NCBI GenBank assembly: GCA_004010275.1
Contig: RBWT01000051.1
Location: 1-46,086 of the forward strand
Length of the DNA: 46,086 nt
Direction: 5' to 3'
Origin: Streptomyces huasconensis
GTDB taxonomy: Bacteria > Actinomycetota > Actinomycetes > Streptomycetales > Streptomycetaceae
Shown here: piece by piece, positions 27,224 to 35,804 of the stretch
How the letters are laid out: each line of letters opens with the position of its first letter
How positions within the stretch are numbered: the first letter of the stretch is position 1
Position numbers and translations under genes: made by a program
The notes under the pieces: model-generated
The model's database searches: none
What the model was told of the DNA's origin: nothing
What the model saw: the letters and a program-made list of their open reading frames with translations, nothing else

Positions 27224-28432
27224 GTGACCACCGCCCAGTCCCCCGGGGATCTCGTGGAGCTTGATGTCCAGCCCACGCCGCTCGCCCTGCTGCTGCTCGG
27301 CCGCGAGGCCGACCCCAGGAGCGAGCGCGGCGTCGAGTGCCCCGGCGACCTGCCGTCCCCCTCCGACCCGGACCTGGTGGAGCGTGCCCGGGCCGCCAAG
27401 GAGAAGCTGGGGGACAAGGTCTTCGTCCTCGGCCACCACTACCAGCGCGACGAGGTCATCCAGTTCGCGGATGTGACCGGTGACTCCTTCAAGCTGGCGC
27501 GCGACGCCGCCGCCCGGCCCGACGCCGAGTACATCGTCTTCTGCGGTGTGCACTTCATGGCCGAGTCCGCGGACATCCTGACGACGGACGACCAGAAGGT
27601 CGTCCTTCCCGACCTGGCCGCCGGCTGCTCGATGGCCGACATGGCCACCGCCGAGCAGGTCGCCGAGTGCTGGGACGTGCTGACCGAGGCCGGCATCGCC
27701 GAGCAGGTCGTCCCCGTCTCGTACATGAACTCCTCGGCCGACATCAAGGCGTTCACCGGCAAGCACGGCGGCACGATCTGTACGTCGTCGAACGCCAAGC
27801 GCGCGCTGGAGTGGGCCTACGACCAGGGCCAGCCCGGGTCGACGAAGGTGCTCTTCCTGCCCGACCAGCACCTGGGCCGCAACACCGCCGTGCGCGACAT
27901 GGGCTTCTCGCTCGACGACTGCGTGGTCTACAACCCGCACAAGCCGAACGGCGGGCTCACCGCCGAGCAGCTGCGCGACGCGAAGATGATCCTGTGGCGC
28001 GGGCACTGCTCGGTGCACGGGCGCTTCTCGCTGGAGTCGGTCGAGGACGTCCGCGCGCGGATACCGGGCGTGAACGTCCTGGTGCACCCGGAGTGCAAGC
28101 ACGAGGTGGTGGCCGCCGCCGACTACGTGGGCTCCACCGAGCACATCATCAAGACCCTGGAGGCCGCGCCCGCCGGGTCCAAGTGGGCCATCGGCACCGA
28201 GCTGAACCTCGTACGCCGTCTGGCGAACCGTTTCGCCGCGGAGGACAAGGAGATCGTCTTCCTCGACAAGACGGTCTGCTTCTGCTCGACCATGAACCGC
28301 ATCGACCTGCCGCACCTGGTCTGGACGCTGGAGTCGCTGGCGGAGGGCAACCTCGTCAACCAGATCGAGGTGGACCGGGAGACCGAGCAGTTCGCGAAGC
28401 TGGCGCTGGAGCGGATGCTGGCGCTGCCGTAG
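27224..28432 (+). CDS. nadA: Quinolinate synthase
   Basis: 402 residues, GTG at 27224. It condenses iminoaspartate with dihydroxyacetone phosphate to quinolinate for de novo NAD synthesis, using a 4Fe-4S cluster. Family motifs: VFVLGHHYQRDEVIQFAD, GDSFKLA, YIVFCGVHFMAESADIL (first Cys), LPDLAAGCSMADM, SYMNSSADIKAF, FLPDQHLGRN, HGRFS, VLVHPECKHEVV (second Cys), GSTEHIIK, GTELNLVRRL, and KTVCFCSTMNRI (third Cys). It has the N-terminal extension of the long actinobacterial form. Intact; a strong terminator follows. Confidence 0.96.
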   Translation: MTTAQSPGDLVELDVQPTPLALLLLGREADPRSERGVECPGDLPSPSDPDLVERARAAKEKLGDKVFVLGHHYQRDEVIQFADVTGDSFKLARDAAARPDAEYIVFCGVHFMAESADILTTDDQKVVLPDLAAGCSMADMATAEQVAECWDVLTEAGIAEQVVPVSYMNSSADIKAFTGKHGGTICTSSNAKRALEWAYDQGQPGSTKVLFLPDQHLGRNTAVRDMGFSLDDCVVYNPHKPNGGLTAEQLRDAKMILWRGHCSVHGRFSLESVEDVRARIPGVNVLVHPECKHEVVAAADYVGSTEHIIKTLEAAPAGSKWAIGTELNLVRRLANRFAAEDKEIVFLDKTVCFCSTMNRIDLPHLVWTLESLAEGNLVNQIEVDRETEQFAKLALERMLALP

Positions 28433-28452
28433 CGTCGCCGTCCGTCCACGAG

Positions 28453-28486
28453 GTAAGGGGCGTCCGCCATAGCGGGCGCCCCTTAC
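28453..28486. terminator. Bidirectional terminator between nadA and the response regulator
   Basis: Stem GTAAGGGGCG / CGCCCCTTAC, extended by a T-G wobble and CCGC/GCGG around a CATA loop, 15 bp in all. Located between convergent stops at 28432 and 28500. Confidence 0.9.
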
Positions 28487-28499
28487 GTCACCCCCTACG

Positions 28500-29180
28500 T
28501 CACTCCGCCCGCGGCCGCACCAAGCCCGATTCGTAGGCGATGACGACCAGTTGGGCGCGGTCGCGGGCGCCCAGCTTCGCCATCGCGCGGTTCACATGGG
28601 TCTTCACGGTGAGCGGGCTGACTTCGAGACGTTCGGCGATCTCGTCGTTCGAGTGGCCGCCGGCGACCTGGACGAGGACCTCGCGCTCGCGGGTGGTGAG
28701 CGCGTTCAGCCGCTCGCCGTGCACCGGCCCCTCGCCGTCCGGGCCCTCGCCCTGCGCGAGGAACTTGGCGATCAGCCCCTTGGTCGCCACCGGGGAGAGC
28801 AGCGCCTCGCCCGCCGCCGCGATGCGGATGGCGCCGAGCAGCTCGTCGGGCTCCGCGCCCTTGCCGAGGAACCCGGAGGCGCCCGCGCGCAGCGACTGCA
28901 CCACGTACTCGTCGACCTCGAAGGTCGTCAGCATCACCACGCGTACGTGGGCCAGGGCCGGGTCGGCGCTGATCTGCCGGGTGGCGGCGAGCCCGTCCGT
29001 GCCGGGCATGCGGATGTCCATCAGGACCACGTCGGCCCGCTCCGACCTGGCCAGCCGCACCGCCTGAGCGCCGTCGGACGCCTCGCCGACCACCTCCATG
29101 TCGGGCTCGGAGTCGACGAGCACCTTGAACGCGCTGCGCAGCAACGCCTGGTCGTCGGCGAGCAGTACGCGGATCGTCAC
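28500..29180 (-). CDS. NarL/LuxR-family response regulator
   Basis: 226 residues, GTG at 29180 overlapping the kinase stop as GTGA. Receiver domain: IRVLLADDQALLR (acidic pair), VVLMDIRMPGTDGL (phospho-Asp), VVMLTTFEVDEYV, and GASGFLGKGAEPDELL (Lys). The C-terminal GerE-type HTH contains LTTREREVLVQVAGGHSNDEI and SPLTVKTHVNRAMAKLGARD. Pairs with the kinase upstream. Located next to pspA; the target genes are unknown, though an envelope-stress role is plausible. Confidence 0.94.
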   Translation of the reverse strand: MTIRVLLADDQALLRSAFKVLVDSEPDMEVVGEASDGAQAVRLARSERADVVLMDIRMPGTDGLAATRQISADPALAHVRVVMLTTFEVDEYVVQSLRAGASGFLGKGAEPDELLGAIRIAAAGEALLSPVATKGLIAKFLAQGEGPDGEGPVHGERLNALTTREREVLVQVAGGHSNDEIAERLEVSPLTVKTHVNRAMAKLGARDRAQLVVIAYESGLVRPRAE

Positions 29181-30408
29181 GCGGTCCCTCCCTTTGCCGT
29201 GATGACGGGCAGGATCGCATGGACGCGGAAGCCGCCGCCGTAGCGGGGGGCGGCCGTGCAGCTGCCGCCGAGGGGCGTGACGCGCTCGCGCATGCCGAGC
29301 AGGCCGTGGCCGCCGCCGTCGGTGTTCGGCTCCGGGGCGCCGTCGCCGGCCTTGCCGTGGCCCGGGCCGTCGTCGATGACGGTGACCTCGACGTTCGGGC
29401 CGACGCGGACGACGCTGACCTCGGCCTTGGCATCGTGCCCCGCGTGCTTCTGTACGTTCGTCAGCGCCTCCTGGATGATCCGGAACGCGGCGAGGTCGAC
29501 GGCCGCGGGCAGGTCGAGGCGACCTGGCCGAGCGCGACCTCGACGGGCAGGCCGGCGTTGCGGAACGTCTCGACCAGCTCGTCGAGGCGGTGCAGGCCGG
29601 GGGCGGGCTCGGTGGGCGCCTCGGGGTCGCCGGTCTGCCGCAACAGGCCGACGGTGGCGCGCAGTTCGCCCAGCGCGGAGCGGCTGGCGTCACGGACGTG
29701 CGCGAGGGCCTCCTTCGCCTGGTCGGGCCGCTTGTCCATGACGTGCGCGGCGACGCCCGCCTGCACGTTGACCAGGGCGATGTGGTGGGCGACCACGTCG
29801 TGCAGATCGCGGGCGATGCGCAGCCGCTCCTCGGCGACGCGGCGCCTGGCCTCTTCCTCTCGGGTGCGTTCCGCCCGCTCGGCACGCTCCCTTATGGCGT
29901 CCACGAAGGCGCGGCGGCTGCGCACCGCGTCGCCCGCGGCGGCGGCCATGCCGGTCCAGGCGAAGATGCCGATGTTCTCCTGGGCGTACCAGGGCAGCGG
30001 CCCGGAGAGCATCGCGACGCCGGTGAGGCCCGCCATGGTGACCACGCCGATCCGCCAGGTCGTGGAGCGGTCGGTGGTGGCGGCCACGGTGAAGAGCGCG
30101 ATCACCGCGCACATCACGACGGGCGCGCGGGGCTGGCCGGTGAGCAGCTCCGTGAGGGAGGCGGCGCAGGTGGCGGCGAGCACCGTCCAGGGGGCGCGGC
30201 GCCGGAAGACCAGCGCGAGGGCGCCGACGGCCATCAGGAGCAGGCTCGGCAGGCCGGGGGTGCGGGTGCCCCAGGTGGGGCCGTGCTCTCCGTAGGGCTC
30301 GGCGAAGGAGCCGATGACCATGCAGACGAGGACGGCGGAGGCGAGCGCCGCGTCGACCGCCAGCGGGTGTGTTCGGGCCCAGCCGCGGCCTCGTAGGAGA
30401 GTGGTCAC
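29177..30408 (-). CDS. DesK/NarX-type sensor histidine kinase (one frameshift)
   Basis: GTG at 30408 (TTLLRGRGWARTHPL). About five N-terminal transmembrane segments with very short loops, i.e. a membrane-embedded sensor. A linker coiled-coil (RERAERAERTREEEARRR) leads to the HisKA_3 dimerisation domain RIARDLHDVVAHHIALVNVQ with the phospho-His. HATPase_c follows: LAAFRIIQEALTNVQKHAG (N box), VIDDGPGHGKAG and GHGLLGMRERV (G boxes). One base is lost near 29518, in the G/C run before LPAAVDLAAF, between the dimerisation and ATPase domains. About 411 residues. Translationally coupled to the regulator. Confidence 0.9.
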
Positions 30409-30530
30409 GGGGCAAACGGTACGGGGCCTTGGCGGGGGCCTGAGCGGTTTGTGGGGGTGGGCCTTGGTGGCCTCCGGCCGGGGTGGGGCCTTTTGTGGAC
30501 TTTGGGGGATTCTGCGGTGTCGTCTGCTGG

Positions 30531-30675
30531 GCGCGCAGTTCCCCGCGCTTACGGGGCGCCTCATGCGGCCTCGGCGTTTTCTGCGGGTGTTCTGTGGCTG
30601 GTCGCGCAGTTCCCCCGCGCTTGCGGGCGGCTTCAGTCGGCCTCGGCGTTTTCTGTGGCTGGGCGCGCAGTCCTC
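30531..30675. repeat. Two and a half tandem copies of the GCGCAGTTCCCCGCGC repeat
   Basis: GCGCAGTT starts at 30533 and 30603 and GCGCAGT at 30665, giving periods of 70 and 62 bases. Units share CGCGCAGTTCCCC, CGCGCTT, GGCCTCGGCGTTTTCTG and TGGCTGG; unit 1 has an 11-base insertion near its end. Reverse-complemented, they read GGGGAACTGCGCGACCAGCC, the common Streptomyces element. They lie in the 274-base gap between pspAA and the kinase start. The rest of that gap (30409-30530) is G-rich with no recognisable gene. Confidence 0.8.
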
Positions 30676-30682
30676 TGGTGGG

Positions 30683-30961
30683 TCAGCCGGGGATGAGGCC
30701 GTCGTCGGAGAGCATGTCGCGGACGTCGGACAGGGTGGCGTCCGGGGCGGGGAGGATCAGTTCGGAGGGTTCCAGGGCGTCGTCGGGGAGGGGCTCGCCC
30801 AGCTCCCGGACCTTGTCCAGGAGCGCGTGGAGCGTGCGGCGGAAGCCGGCGGCGTCGCCGCTCTCCATCTCCTCGAGCAGTTCGTCGTCGAACTTGTTGA
30901 GCTCGGCGAAGTGGCTGTCGGCCAGCTTCACCTGGCCCTCCCCCATGATCCGTACGATCAT
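30683..30961 (-). CDS. PspA-associated protein PspAA
   Basis: 92 residues; AGGAGGG precedes ATG 30961. It matches the actinobacterial PspAA family: MIVRIMGEGQVKLAD at the start, acidic middle FDDELLEEMESGD, and LPAPDATLSDVRDMLSDDGL at the end. It follows pspA by 21 bases in the same operon. Thought to partner PspA in membrane-stress response. Confidence 0.9.
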   Translation of the reverse strand: MIVRIMGEGQVKLADSHFAELNKFDDELLEEMESGDAAGFRRTLHALLDKVRELGEPLPDDALEPSELILPAPDATLSDVRDMLSDDGLIPG

Positions 30962-30982
30962 GTCGCCCTCCTCGGACGTGAG

Positions 30983-31780
30983 CTACTGCTTGTCGAAGCG
31001 CGGGGTGTCCTGCGGCTGCTGCTGCGCCTGGGGACGGCCCTCGCCGCCTTCGATCGCCTGCTGGCCGCTGCTGGAGCCCCCCGCGAGCTCCGCCTTCATG
31101 CGCTGGAGTTCCAGCTCTACATCAGTACCACCGGAGAGGCGATCCAGCTCGGACTGGATGTCGTCCTTGGCGAGGCCGGAGGAGTCGTCGAGGGCACCGG
31201 AGGCGAGCAGTTCGTCGATCGCGCCGGCCCGCGCCTGGAGCTGCGCGGTCTTGTCCTCGGCGCGCTGGATCGCCATGCCGACGTCGCCCATCTCCTCGGA
31301 GATGCCGGAGAAGGCCTCGCCGATGCGGGTCTGCGCCTGCGCGGCGGTGTACGTGGCCTTGATCGTCTCCTTCTTCGTACGGAAGGCGTCGACCTTGGCC
31401 TGGAGGCGCTGCGCCGCGAGGGTGAGCTTCTCCTCCTCGCCCTGGAGCGTCTGGTGCTGCGTCTCCAGGTCCGTCACCTGCTGCTGGAGCGCGGCCCGGC
31501 GGGAGAGCGCTTCGCGGGCCAGGTCCTCACGGCCGAGGGCGAGGGCCTTGCGGCCCTGGTCCTCGAGCGTGGACGACTGCTTGTTGAGCTGGGCCAGCTG
31601 CAGTTCCAGACGCTTGCGGGAGGTTGCCACGTCGGCGACGCCGCGGCGCACCTTCTGCAGCAGCTCCAGCTGTTTCTGGTACGAGTAATCGAGGGTTTCG
31701 CGCGGGTCCTCGGCCCGGTCAAGGGCCTTGTTCGCCTTCGCGCGGAAGATCATCCCCATACGCTTCATGACACCGCTCAT
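30983..31780 (-). CDS. pspA: Phage-shock protein A / IM30 family membrane-stress protein
   Basis: 265 residues from ATG 31780; ATG 31768 (MKRMGMIFRAKANKALD) is an alternative start. PspA features: an amphipathic N-terminal helix, EDPRETLDYSYQKQLELLQK, then near-continuous coiled-coil (RRAALQQQVTDLETQHQ; KLTLAAQRLQAKVDAFRTKK; IGEAFSGISEEMGDVGMAI). An acidic/Gln-rich tail (GEGRPQAQQQPQDTPRFDKQ) follows. It forms ESCRT-III-like polymers on stressed membranes. Operon with PspAA. Confidence 0.93.
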   Translation of the reverse strand: MSGVMKRMGMIFRAKANKALDRAEDPRETLDYSYQKQLELLQKVRRGVADVATSRKRLELQLAQLNKQSSTLEDQGRKALALGREDLAREALSRRAALQQQVTDLETQHQTLQGEEEKLTLAAQRLQAKVDAFRTKKETIKATYTAAQAQTRIGEAFSGISEEMGDVGMAIQRAEDKTAQLQARAGAIDELLASGALDDSSGLAKDDIQSELDRLSGGTDVELELQRMKAELAGGSSSGQQAIEGGEGRPQAQQQPQDTPRFDKQ

Positions 31781-32124
31781 GGGCTTCGCGCGCCCCCTTC
31801 TGACGGACTTCCAGCTCCAGGTACTGCTCAGAACCCACAGTACGGGCCCTGCATCCATTACCGCACTGTTCGCGGGCGGATGCGCTCATCCCCAAGGACG
31901 ACTGCGTCCGGCCCTGCTCCGGCGTAGGGAGTAGGTGCTCCCCCGTCAACCGACCCTGAGCCGACCCCGAACCGGCACCCGGCCGGACTCCGAGTCGGCT
32001 CCGAGTCGGCTGGGATACCGCCTGCTACGTCCCCTTAGGCACATAAATCAAGACGCCCGGCGTTGCCGGATCGTTCCCCGTCGGGCGGCGGTCCATGCCC
32101 CCGCACCACGTACCCTTGGATTTT
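31781..32124. promoter_or_regulatory. Divergent promoter region of pspA and the DUF3043 gene
   Basis: A 344-base gap. It contains palindrome GGACG-ACTG-CGTCC (31896-31909), about 116-129 bases upstream of pspA, a candidate operator. It also has an exact 11-bp tandem TCCGAGTCGGC (31989-31999, 32000-32010) and an A+T-rich patch near 32040 (GGCACATAAATCAAGAC) close to the DUF3043 gene. No coding sequence is convincing. Confidence 0.4.
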
Positions 32125-32721
32125 GTGTTCCGTAGCCGATCCAAGGAAGAGAAGGCCCCGGCCGCGCAGGCGCCGGTGACCGACTCCAAGCAGCCCCGTG
32201 ACCCGCAGGCCCCGAAGGGCCGCCCCACCCCCAAGCGCGCCATGGCACAGTCGCAGCGCCGCAGCGTGACCAATACGCCGACCACGCGCAAGGAGGCGGC
32301 GAAGCGGCAGCGCGACGAGCGCCGCGCGCAGATGGCGAAGCAGCGCGAGGCACTGGCCAGCGGTGACGAGCGGTACCTGCCCGCCCGTGACAAGGGTCCG
32401 GTGCGCAAGTTCGCGCGCGACTTCGTGGACTCGCGCTTCTGCATCGCCGAGTTCTTCCTGCCGCTCGCGGTGATCATCCTCGTCCTGAGCATGGTCCGCG
32501 TACCGCAGTTGCAGAACATCGCGCTGCTGCTCTGGCTCATCGTGATCGTGCTGATCGTGCTGGACTCGGTCGCCACCGCGTTCCGCCTGAAGAAGCGCCT
32601 GGCCGAGCGCTTCCCGAACGACAACAAGAAGGGCGCCGTCGCCTACGCCCTGATGCGTACGCTCCAGATGCGCCGGCTGCGGCTGCCGAAGCCCCAGGTC
32701 AAGCGCGGAGAGCGGCCCTGA
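32125..32721 (+). CDS. DUF3043 family membrane protein
   Basis: 198 residues from GTG 32125 (FRSRSKEEKAPAAQ). A long, highly basic cytoplasmic N-terminus (TPKRAMAQSQRRS, TTRKEAAKRQRDERRAQ, RYLPARDKGPVRKFARDF) is followed by two hydrophobic helices (EFFLPLAVIILVLSMVRV; IALLLWLIVIVLIVLDSV) and a basic tail (KPQVKRGERP). This is the DUF3043 pattern, restricted to actinobacteria. Function unknown. It ends in GGAGAGCGGCCCTGA, which supplies the ribosome site and overlap for the next gene. Confidence 0.85.
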   Translation: MFRSRSKEEKAPAAQAPVTDSKQPRDPQAPKGRPTPKRAMAQSQRRSVTNTPTTRKEAAKRQRDERRAQMAKQREALASGDERYLPARDKGPVRKFARDFVDSRFCIAEFFLPLAVIILVLSMVRVPQLQNIALLLWLIVIVLIVLDSVATAFRLKKRLAERFPNDNKKGAVAYALMRTLQMRRLRLPKPQVKRGERP

Positions 32722-33503
32722 GCGCATTCACCGGCGGGGCCAGGGCCTGGCTGGAGAAGCTGGGCGGACTGCGCGACGCCGTGCGGCAGGAGCTGGTGGC
32801 CCGGCAGCTCGACGAGCAGATAGTGGCGCGCTTCCCCGTGGGGCAGCGGCTGCGGGTGCTCGACGTGGGCATGGGCCAGGGCACCCAGGCGCTGCGGCTG
32901 GCCCGTGCCGGACACAAGGTGACCGGGGTCGAGCAGGACCCCACGATGATCGCCGCCGCCCATGAGGCGCTCGCCCGGGAGCCCGAGGGCATCCAGGGGC
33001 GGGTGCGCATCGTCGAGGGCGACGGCCACCAGACCGGGGCGCACTTCACGCCCGGCAGCTTCGACGTGGTGCTCTGCCACGGCGTACTGATGTACGTGGA
33101 GGAGCCCGACGCCCTGCTCGCGGGCCTCGCCCGGATGCTCGCCCCCGGCGGGCTGCTCTCCCTCCTCGTGCGGAACGCGGACGCGCTGGCCATGCGGCCG
33201 GGGCTCGACGGGGACTGGAGCGGCGCCCTCGCCGCCTTCGACACCGTCACGTACCGCAACCGCCTGGACCTCGACGTGCGGGCCGACCGGCTCGACGCGC
33301 TCTCGGCGACGCTGGCGGGGATCGCGGCGCCGCTCCAGGCCTGGTACGGCGTGCGGATCTTCACGGACAACGCTCCCGACGGCGCGCCGCTGCCCCCGCA
33401 AGAGGAGCTGGAAGCACTGCTGGCCGCCGAGGAGCGGGCCGGGCGCACCGACCCTTATCGGCGGGTCGCCGCGCTGCTTCATCTGTGCGGGGTGCGGGAC
33501 TAG
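32718..33503 (+). CDS. Class I SAM-dependent methyltransferase, probable CTG start
   Basis: The Rossmann fold is clear: LRVLDVGMGQGTQALRLARAG (SAM-binding), VTGVEQDPTMI, VRIVEGDGHQTG, and FDVVLCHGVLMYVEEPDALL. The only ATG/GTG in frame near the front is GTG 32781, but coding-like residues SAFTGGARAWLEKLGGLRDA precede it with no stop. CTG at 32718 overlaps the DUF3043 stop (CTGA), with GGAGAG five bases upstream. I take CTG as the likely start, giving 261 residues. An indel hiding an ATG is the alternative. Substrate unknown; CmoM/SmtA-like in form. Confidence 0.8.
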   Translation: MSAFTGGARAWLEKLGGLRDAVRQELVARQLDEQIVARFPVGQRLRVLDVGMGQGTQALRLARAGHKVTGVEQDPTMIAAAHEALAREPEGIQGRVRIVEGDGHQTGAHFTPGSFDVVLCHGVLMYVEEPDALLAGLARMLAPGGLLSLLVRNADALAMRPGLDGDWSGALAAFDTVTYRNRLDLDVRADRLDALSATLAGIAAPLQAWYGVRIFTDNAPDGAPLPPQEELEALLAAEERAGRTDPYRRVAALLHLCGVRD

Positions 33504-33611
33504 CGGGAGCGGCACGCGGATCACGGGACCCGGGCCACGCACCACGGAGCCCGGACTTTTGACGTGGAAAATCCGGCGGCGGTGCCGTCGGCGGGGAGAA
33601 GTGAGCGACGC

Positions 33612-34140
33612 ATGGCCATGGTGGGCCTCTTCTGGATCGCCCAGGGCGATGTGTACGTGGGCGCGAAGCCGTCCGGGCTCGCCCCCGGGGTGCGGCTGAC
33701 CCCCGAGGGCGTGGTGGCCCTCGGCGACGGGCAGTCCGGCCTGCGGCTGTGGGAGGACGTGCGCGCCCTGACGGTGACGGACGTCCCCGTGAAGTCCCTG
33801 CTGCGGAAGATCGGCGCGGTCAAGAACCTGGCTGTGGGGACGGTGATGAACCTTGCCGTGCCCATGGTCACCGGCCCGACGGAGGAGACCCCGCCGCTGA
33901 TGACGCTGCGCGTGGCGTCGGCCGGCGGCGACCTCGACCTGCTGGCGTACTCCGCCGCGGCCGTCGGCTACCCCCCGGTTGAGGTCGACCTCTCCCGCGC
34001 CCTGCTGTCACGCCTGACGGAGGGCGCGGGCGACGATGTCCACGACGCTCGCCGCGATGTCGGAGTGGGGCCGCACCTGGGAGGGCGGAACCCCGCGGGC
34101 CGCGGAGCGGGAGAAGCTGCTCCGGGAGTGGGTGGGCTAA
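33612..34140 (+). CDS. Conserved protein of unknown function, ~176 aa (one frameshift)
   Basis: ATG at 33612 with GGGGAGAAG upstream. MAMVGLFWIAQGDVYVGAKP begins a mixed beta-rich domain (VRLTPEGVVALGDGQSGLRL, WEDVRALTVTDVPVKS) that looks like a PH-like fold. The phase shifts near 34030. After it the frame reads MSTTLAAMSEWGRTWEGG and ends EREKLLREWVG with TAA at 34140, a far more coding-like C-terminus than the unshifted one. A hydrophobic stretch (NLAVGTVMNLAVPMV) is present but Ala/Val-poor for a helix. No function assigned. Confidence 0.6.
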
Positions 34141-34167
34141 CGCCCGGTCGGTTCGGAGACGTCAAGA

Positions 34168-34203
34168 GTGAGGCGGCGGCCGGAGTTCCGGTCGCCGCCT
34201 CAC
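34168..34203. terminator. Bidirectional terminator
   Basis: 16-bp stem GTGAGGCGGCGGCCGG / CCGGTCGCCGCCTCAC (one G-T wobble) with loop AGTT, between convergent genes ending at 34140 and 34222. Confidence 0.9.
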
Positions 34204-34221
34204 CCGTATCAGACCGTGCCG

Positions 34222-34437
34222 CTACGCCGGGTCCTGCGCGTGCAGGCTCATCGGGCCGTAGATCTTGTCCGTGTCCTCGAAGAGACTGACCTGATCGGCG
34301 CCGCCCTCGGCCAGCTCTTTCCAGTACTCACCGATCCAGGACTCGGCGTCCCCCTGGGTGGTGAACTCCTCCGGGGTCAGCGCGGGCTGGACCTCCGTCC
34401 CGTCCGCCTTCTCGAACCGCCACGTCCATGCTGCCAT
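34222..34437 (-). CDS. Small conserved protein, 71 aa
   Basis: ATG 34437. MAAWTWRFEKADGTEVQPA followed by FTTQGDAESWIGEYWKELAE and QVSLFEDTDKIYGPMSLH. Acidic, aromatic-rich, compact. Similar small proteins are common in streptomycetes in my recollection, with no known function. No signal or membrane segment. Isolated by the terminator on one side and the divergent cobU gene on the other. Confidence 0.75.
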   Translation of the reverse strand: MAAWTWRFEKADGTEVQPALTPEEFTTQGDAESWIGEYWKELAEGGADQVSLFEDTDKIYGPMSLHAQDPA

Positions 34438-34539
34438 CGTCAGCCTCCCGAGGGTCCCTGAGCGGCTTGGAAGCCGCCTGAATCCGCTTGAAGCCTAGCC
34501 GGGCGCGCGGCGCCGGACCCGACGCGGGAGGATCTTCGT

Positions 34540-35785
34540 GTGGAACTGACTCTGCTCGGCACCCGGTGCCCCCGAGGGGCTGCCCCTCCCCCGACTGCCC
34601 CTGCGCGGTCTGCGCGACCGCCCTCGGCGAGGCGGCGCGCGCGGCCACCGCGCTCCTCGTGGACGGCGTCCTGCTGCTCGACCTCTCGCCCGCGCGGCCC
34701 TCGCGGCGGCCCGCGCGGGGCACTCGCTCGGCGGTGTGCGCCAGGTCCTGCTCTCCCATCCGCACGACGGGCCCGCCGTGGAGGTCCCGGCCGGTCTGCC
34801 GCAGCCCGGGCGGGTCGCCGACGGGCGGGAGCTGGCGACGCTGACCGGCCACCGGGTGCGCGCGGTGGCGCTGGGACGTGCCCGGCTCGGGGTACGAGGT
34901 GACGGGGCCGGACGGCGAACGGCTGCTGTACCTGCCGCCGGGCGGCGCCCCCGCGGGGCTCGCCGACGGCAACGGCAACGGCTTCGGCCTCGGCTTCACC
35001 GGGGCGGACGGCGGGCGGGCCGCGTACGAGATGGTCCTCGCCGATGTCCTCGGGCGCCCCGACGGGCTCGCCCGGCTGCGCGCGGCCGGTGCCGTCGGGC
35101 CCACCACCGATGTCATCGCCGTCCACATCGGCCACGGGGCGCCGCCGGGCGGGGAGTTGACGCGGCGGCTCGCGGCGGCGGGCGCGCGGGCCGTGCCGGA
35201 CGGGACGACGCTGGTCGTCGGCGCCTACGAGGACGTACCCGACGTGCCGCGCCGCACCCTCGTCCTCGGCGGCGCCCGCTCGGGCAAGTCGGTGGAGGCC
35301 GAGCGGCGCCTTGAGGCCTTCCCCGAAGTGCTGTACGTCGCGACGGGCGGGACCAGGAACGGCGACGCCGAGTGGGCGGACCGGGTGAGCCTGCACCGCG
35401 AGCGGCGTCCCGGTTCGTGGCGGACGGCGGAGACCTGCGACCTGGTGCCGCTGCTGGCCGACGACGGGTCGCCGCTGCTCATCGACTGCCTGTCGCTGTG
35501 GCTGACCCACGTCATGGACGAGGTGAACGCGTGGGACGACGCCGAGTGGGCGGGCGGCGGCGAGCGGCGGCTGAGGGGGCGGGTCGCCGAGCTGGCGGAC
35601 GCGGTGCGCGCCACCCGGCGCACGGTGGTCTGCGTCTCGAACGAGGTCGGTTCCGGCATCGTGCCCGCGACCGCGTCGGGCCGCCGCTACCGCGACGAAC
35701 TGGGCCGTCTCAACGCGGCGTTCGCGCCGAGTGCGAGCACGTGCTGCTCGTCGTGGCGGGACAGGCGCTGCCGCTGCGCGGCTGA
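34540..35785 (+). CDS. cobU: Metallo-beta-lactamase-like domain fused to CobU kinase/guanylyltransferase (at least five frameshifts)
   Basis: GTG 34540 with GGGAGGA seven bases upstream. The first ~225 residues read across frames as MELTLLGTGAPEGLPLPDCP.., DGVLLLDLSPG, VRQVLLSHPHDGPAVEVP, and DGERLLYLPPGGAPAGLA, then IAVHIGHGAPPGGELTRRL. This has the strand order of a beta-lactamase-fold hydrolase with a degenerate HxH. The last ~180 residues are CobU: LVLGGARSGKSVEAERRL (P-loop), VLYVATGGTRNGD, RVSLHRERRPGSW (guanylylated His region), LLIDCLSLWLTHVM, and VVCVSNEVGSGIVP. It phosphorylates adenosylcobinamide and adds GMP. Indels: extra C at about 34564 and 34595, lost G near 34695, extra G near 34870, lost G near 35728. 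Confidence 0.85.
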
Positions 35786-35804
35786 CCCGGCCCCGCCCTT
35801 CGCG

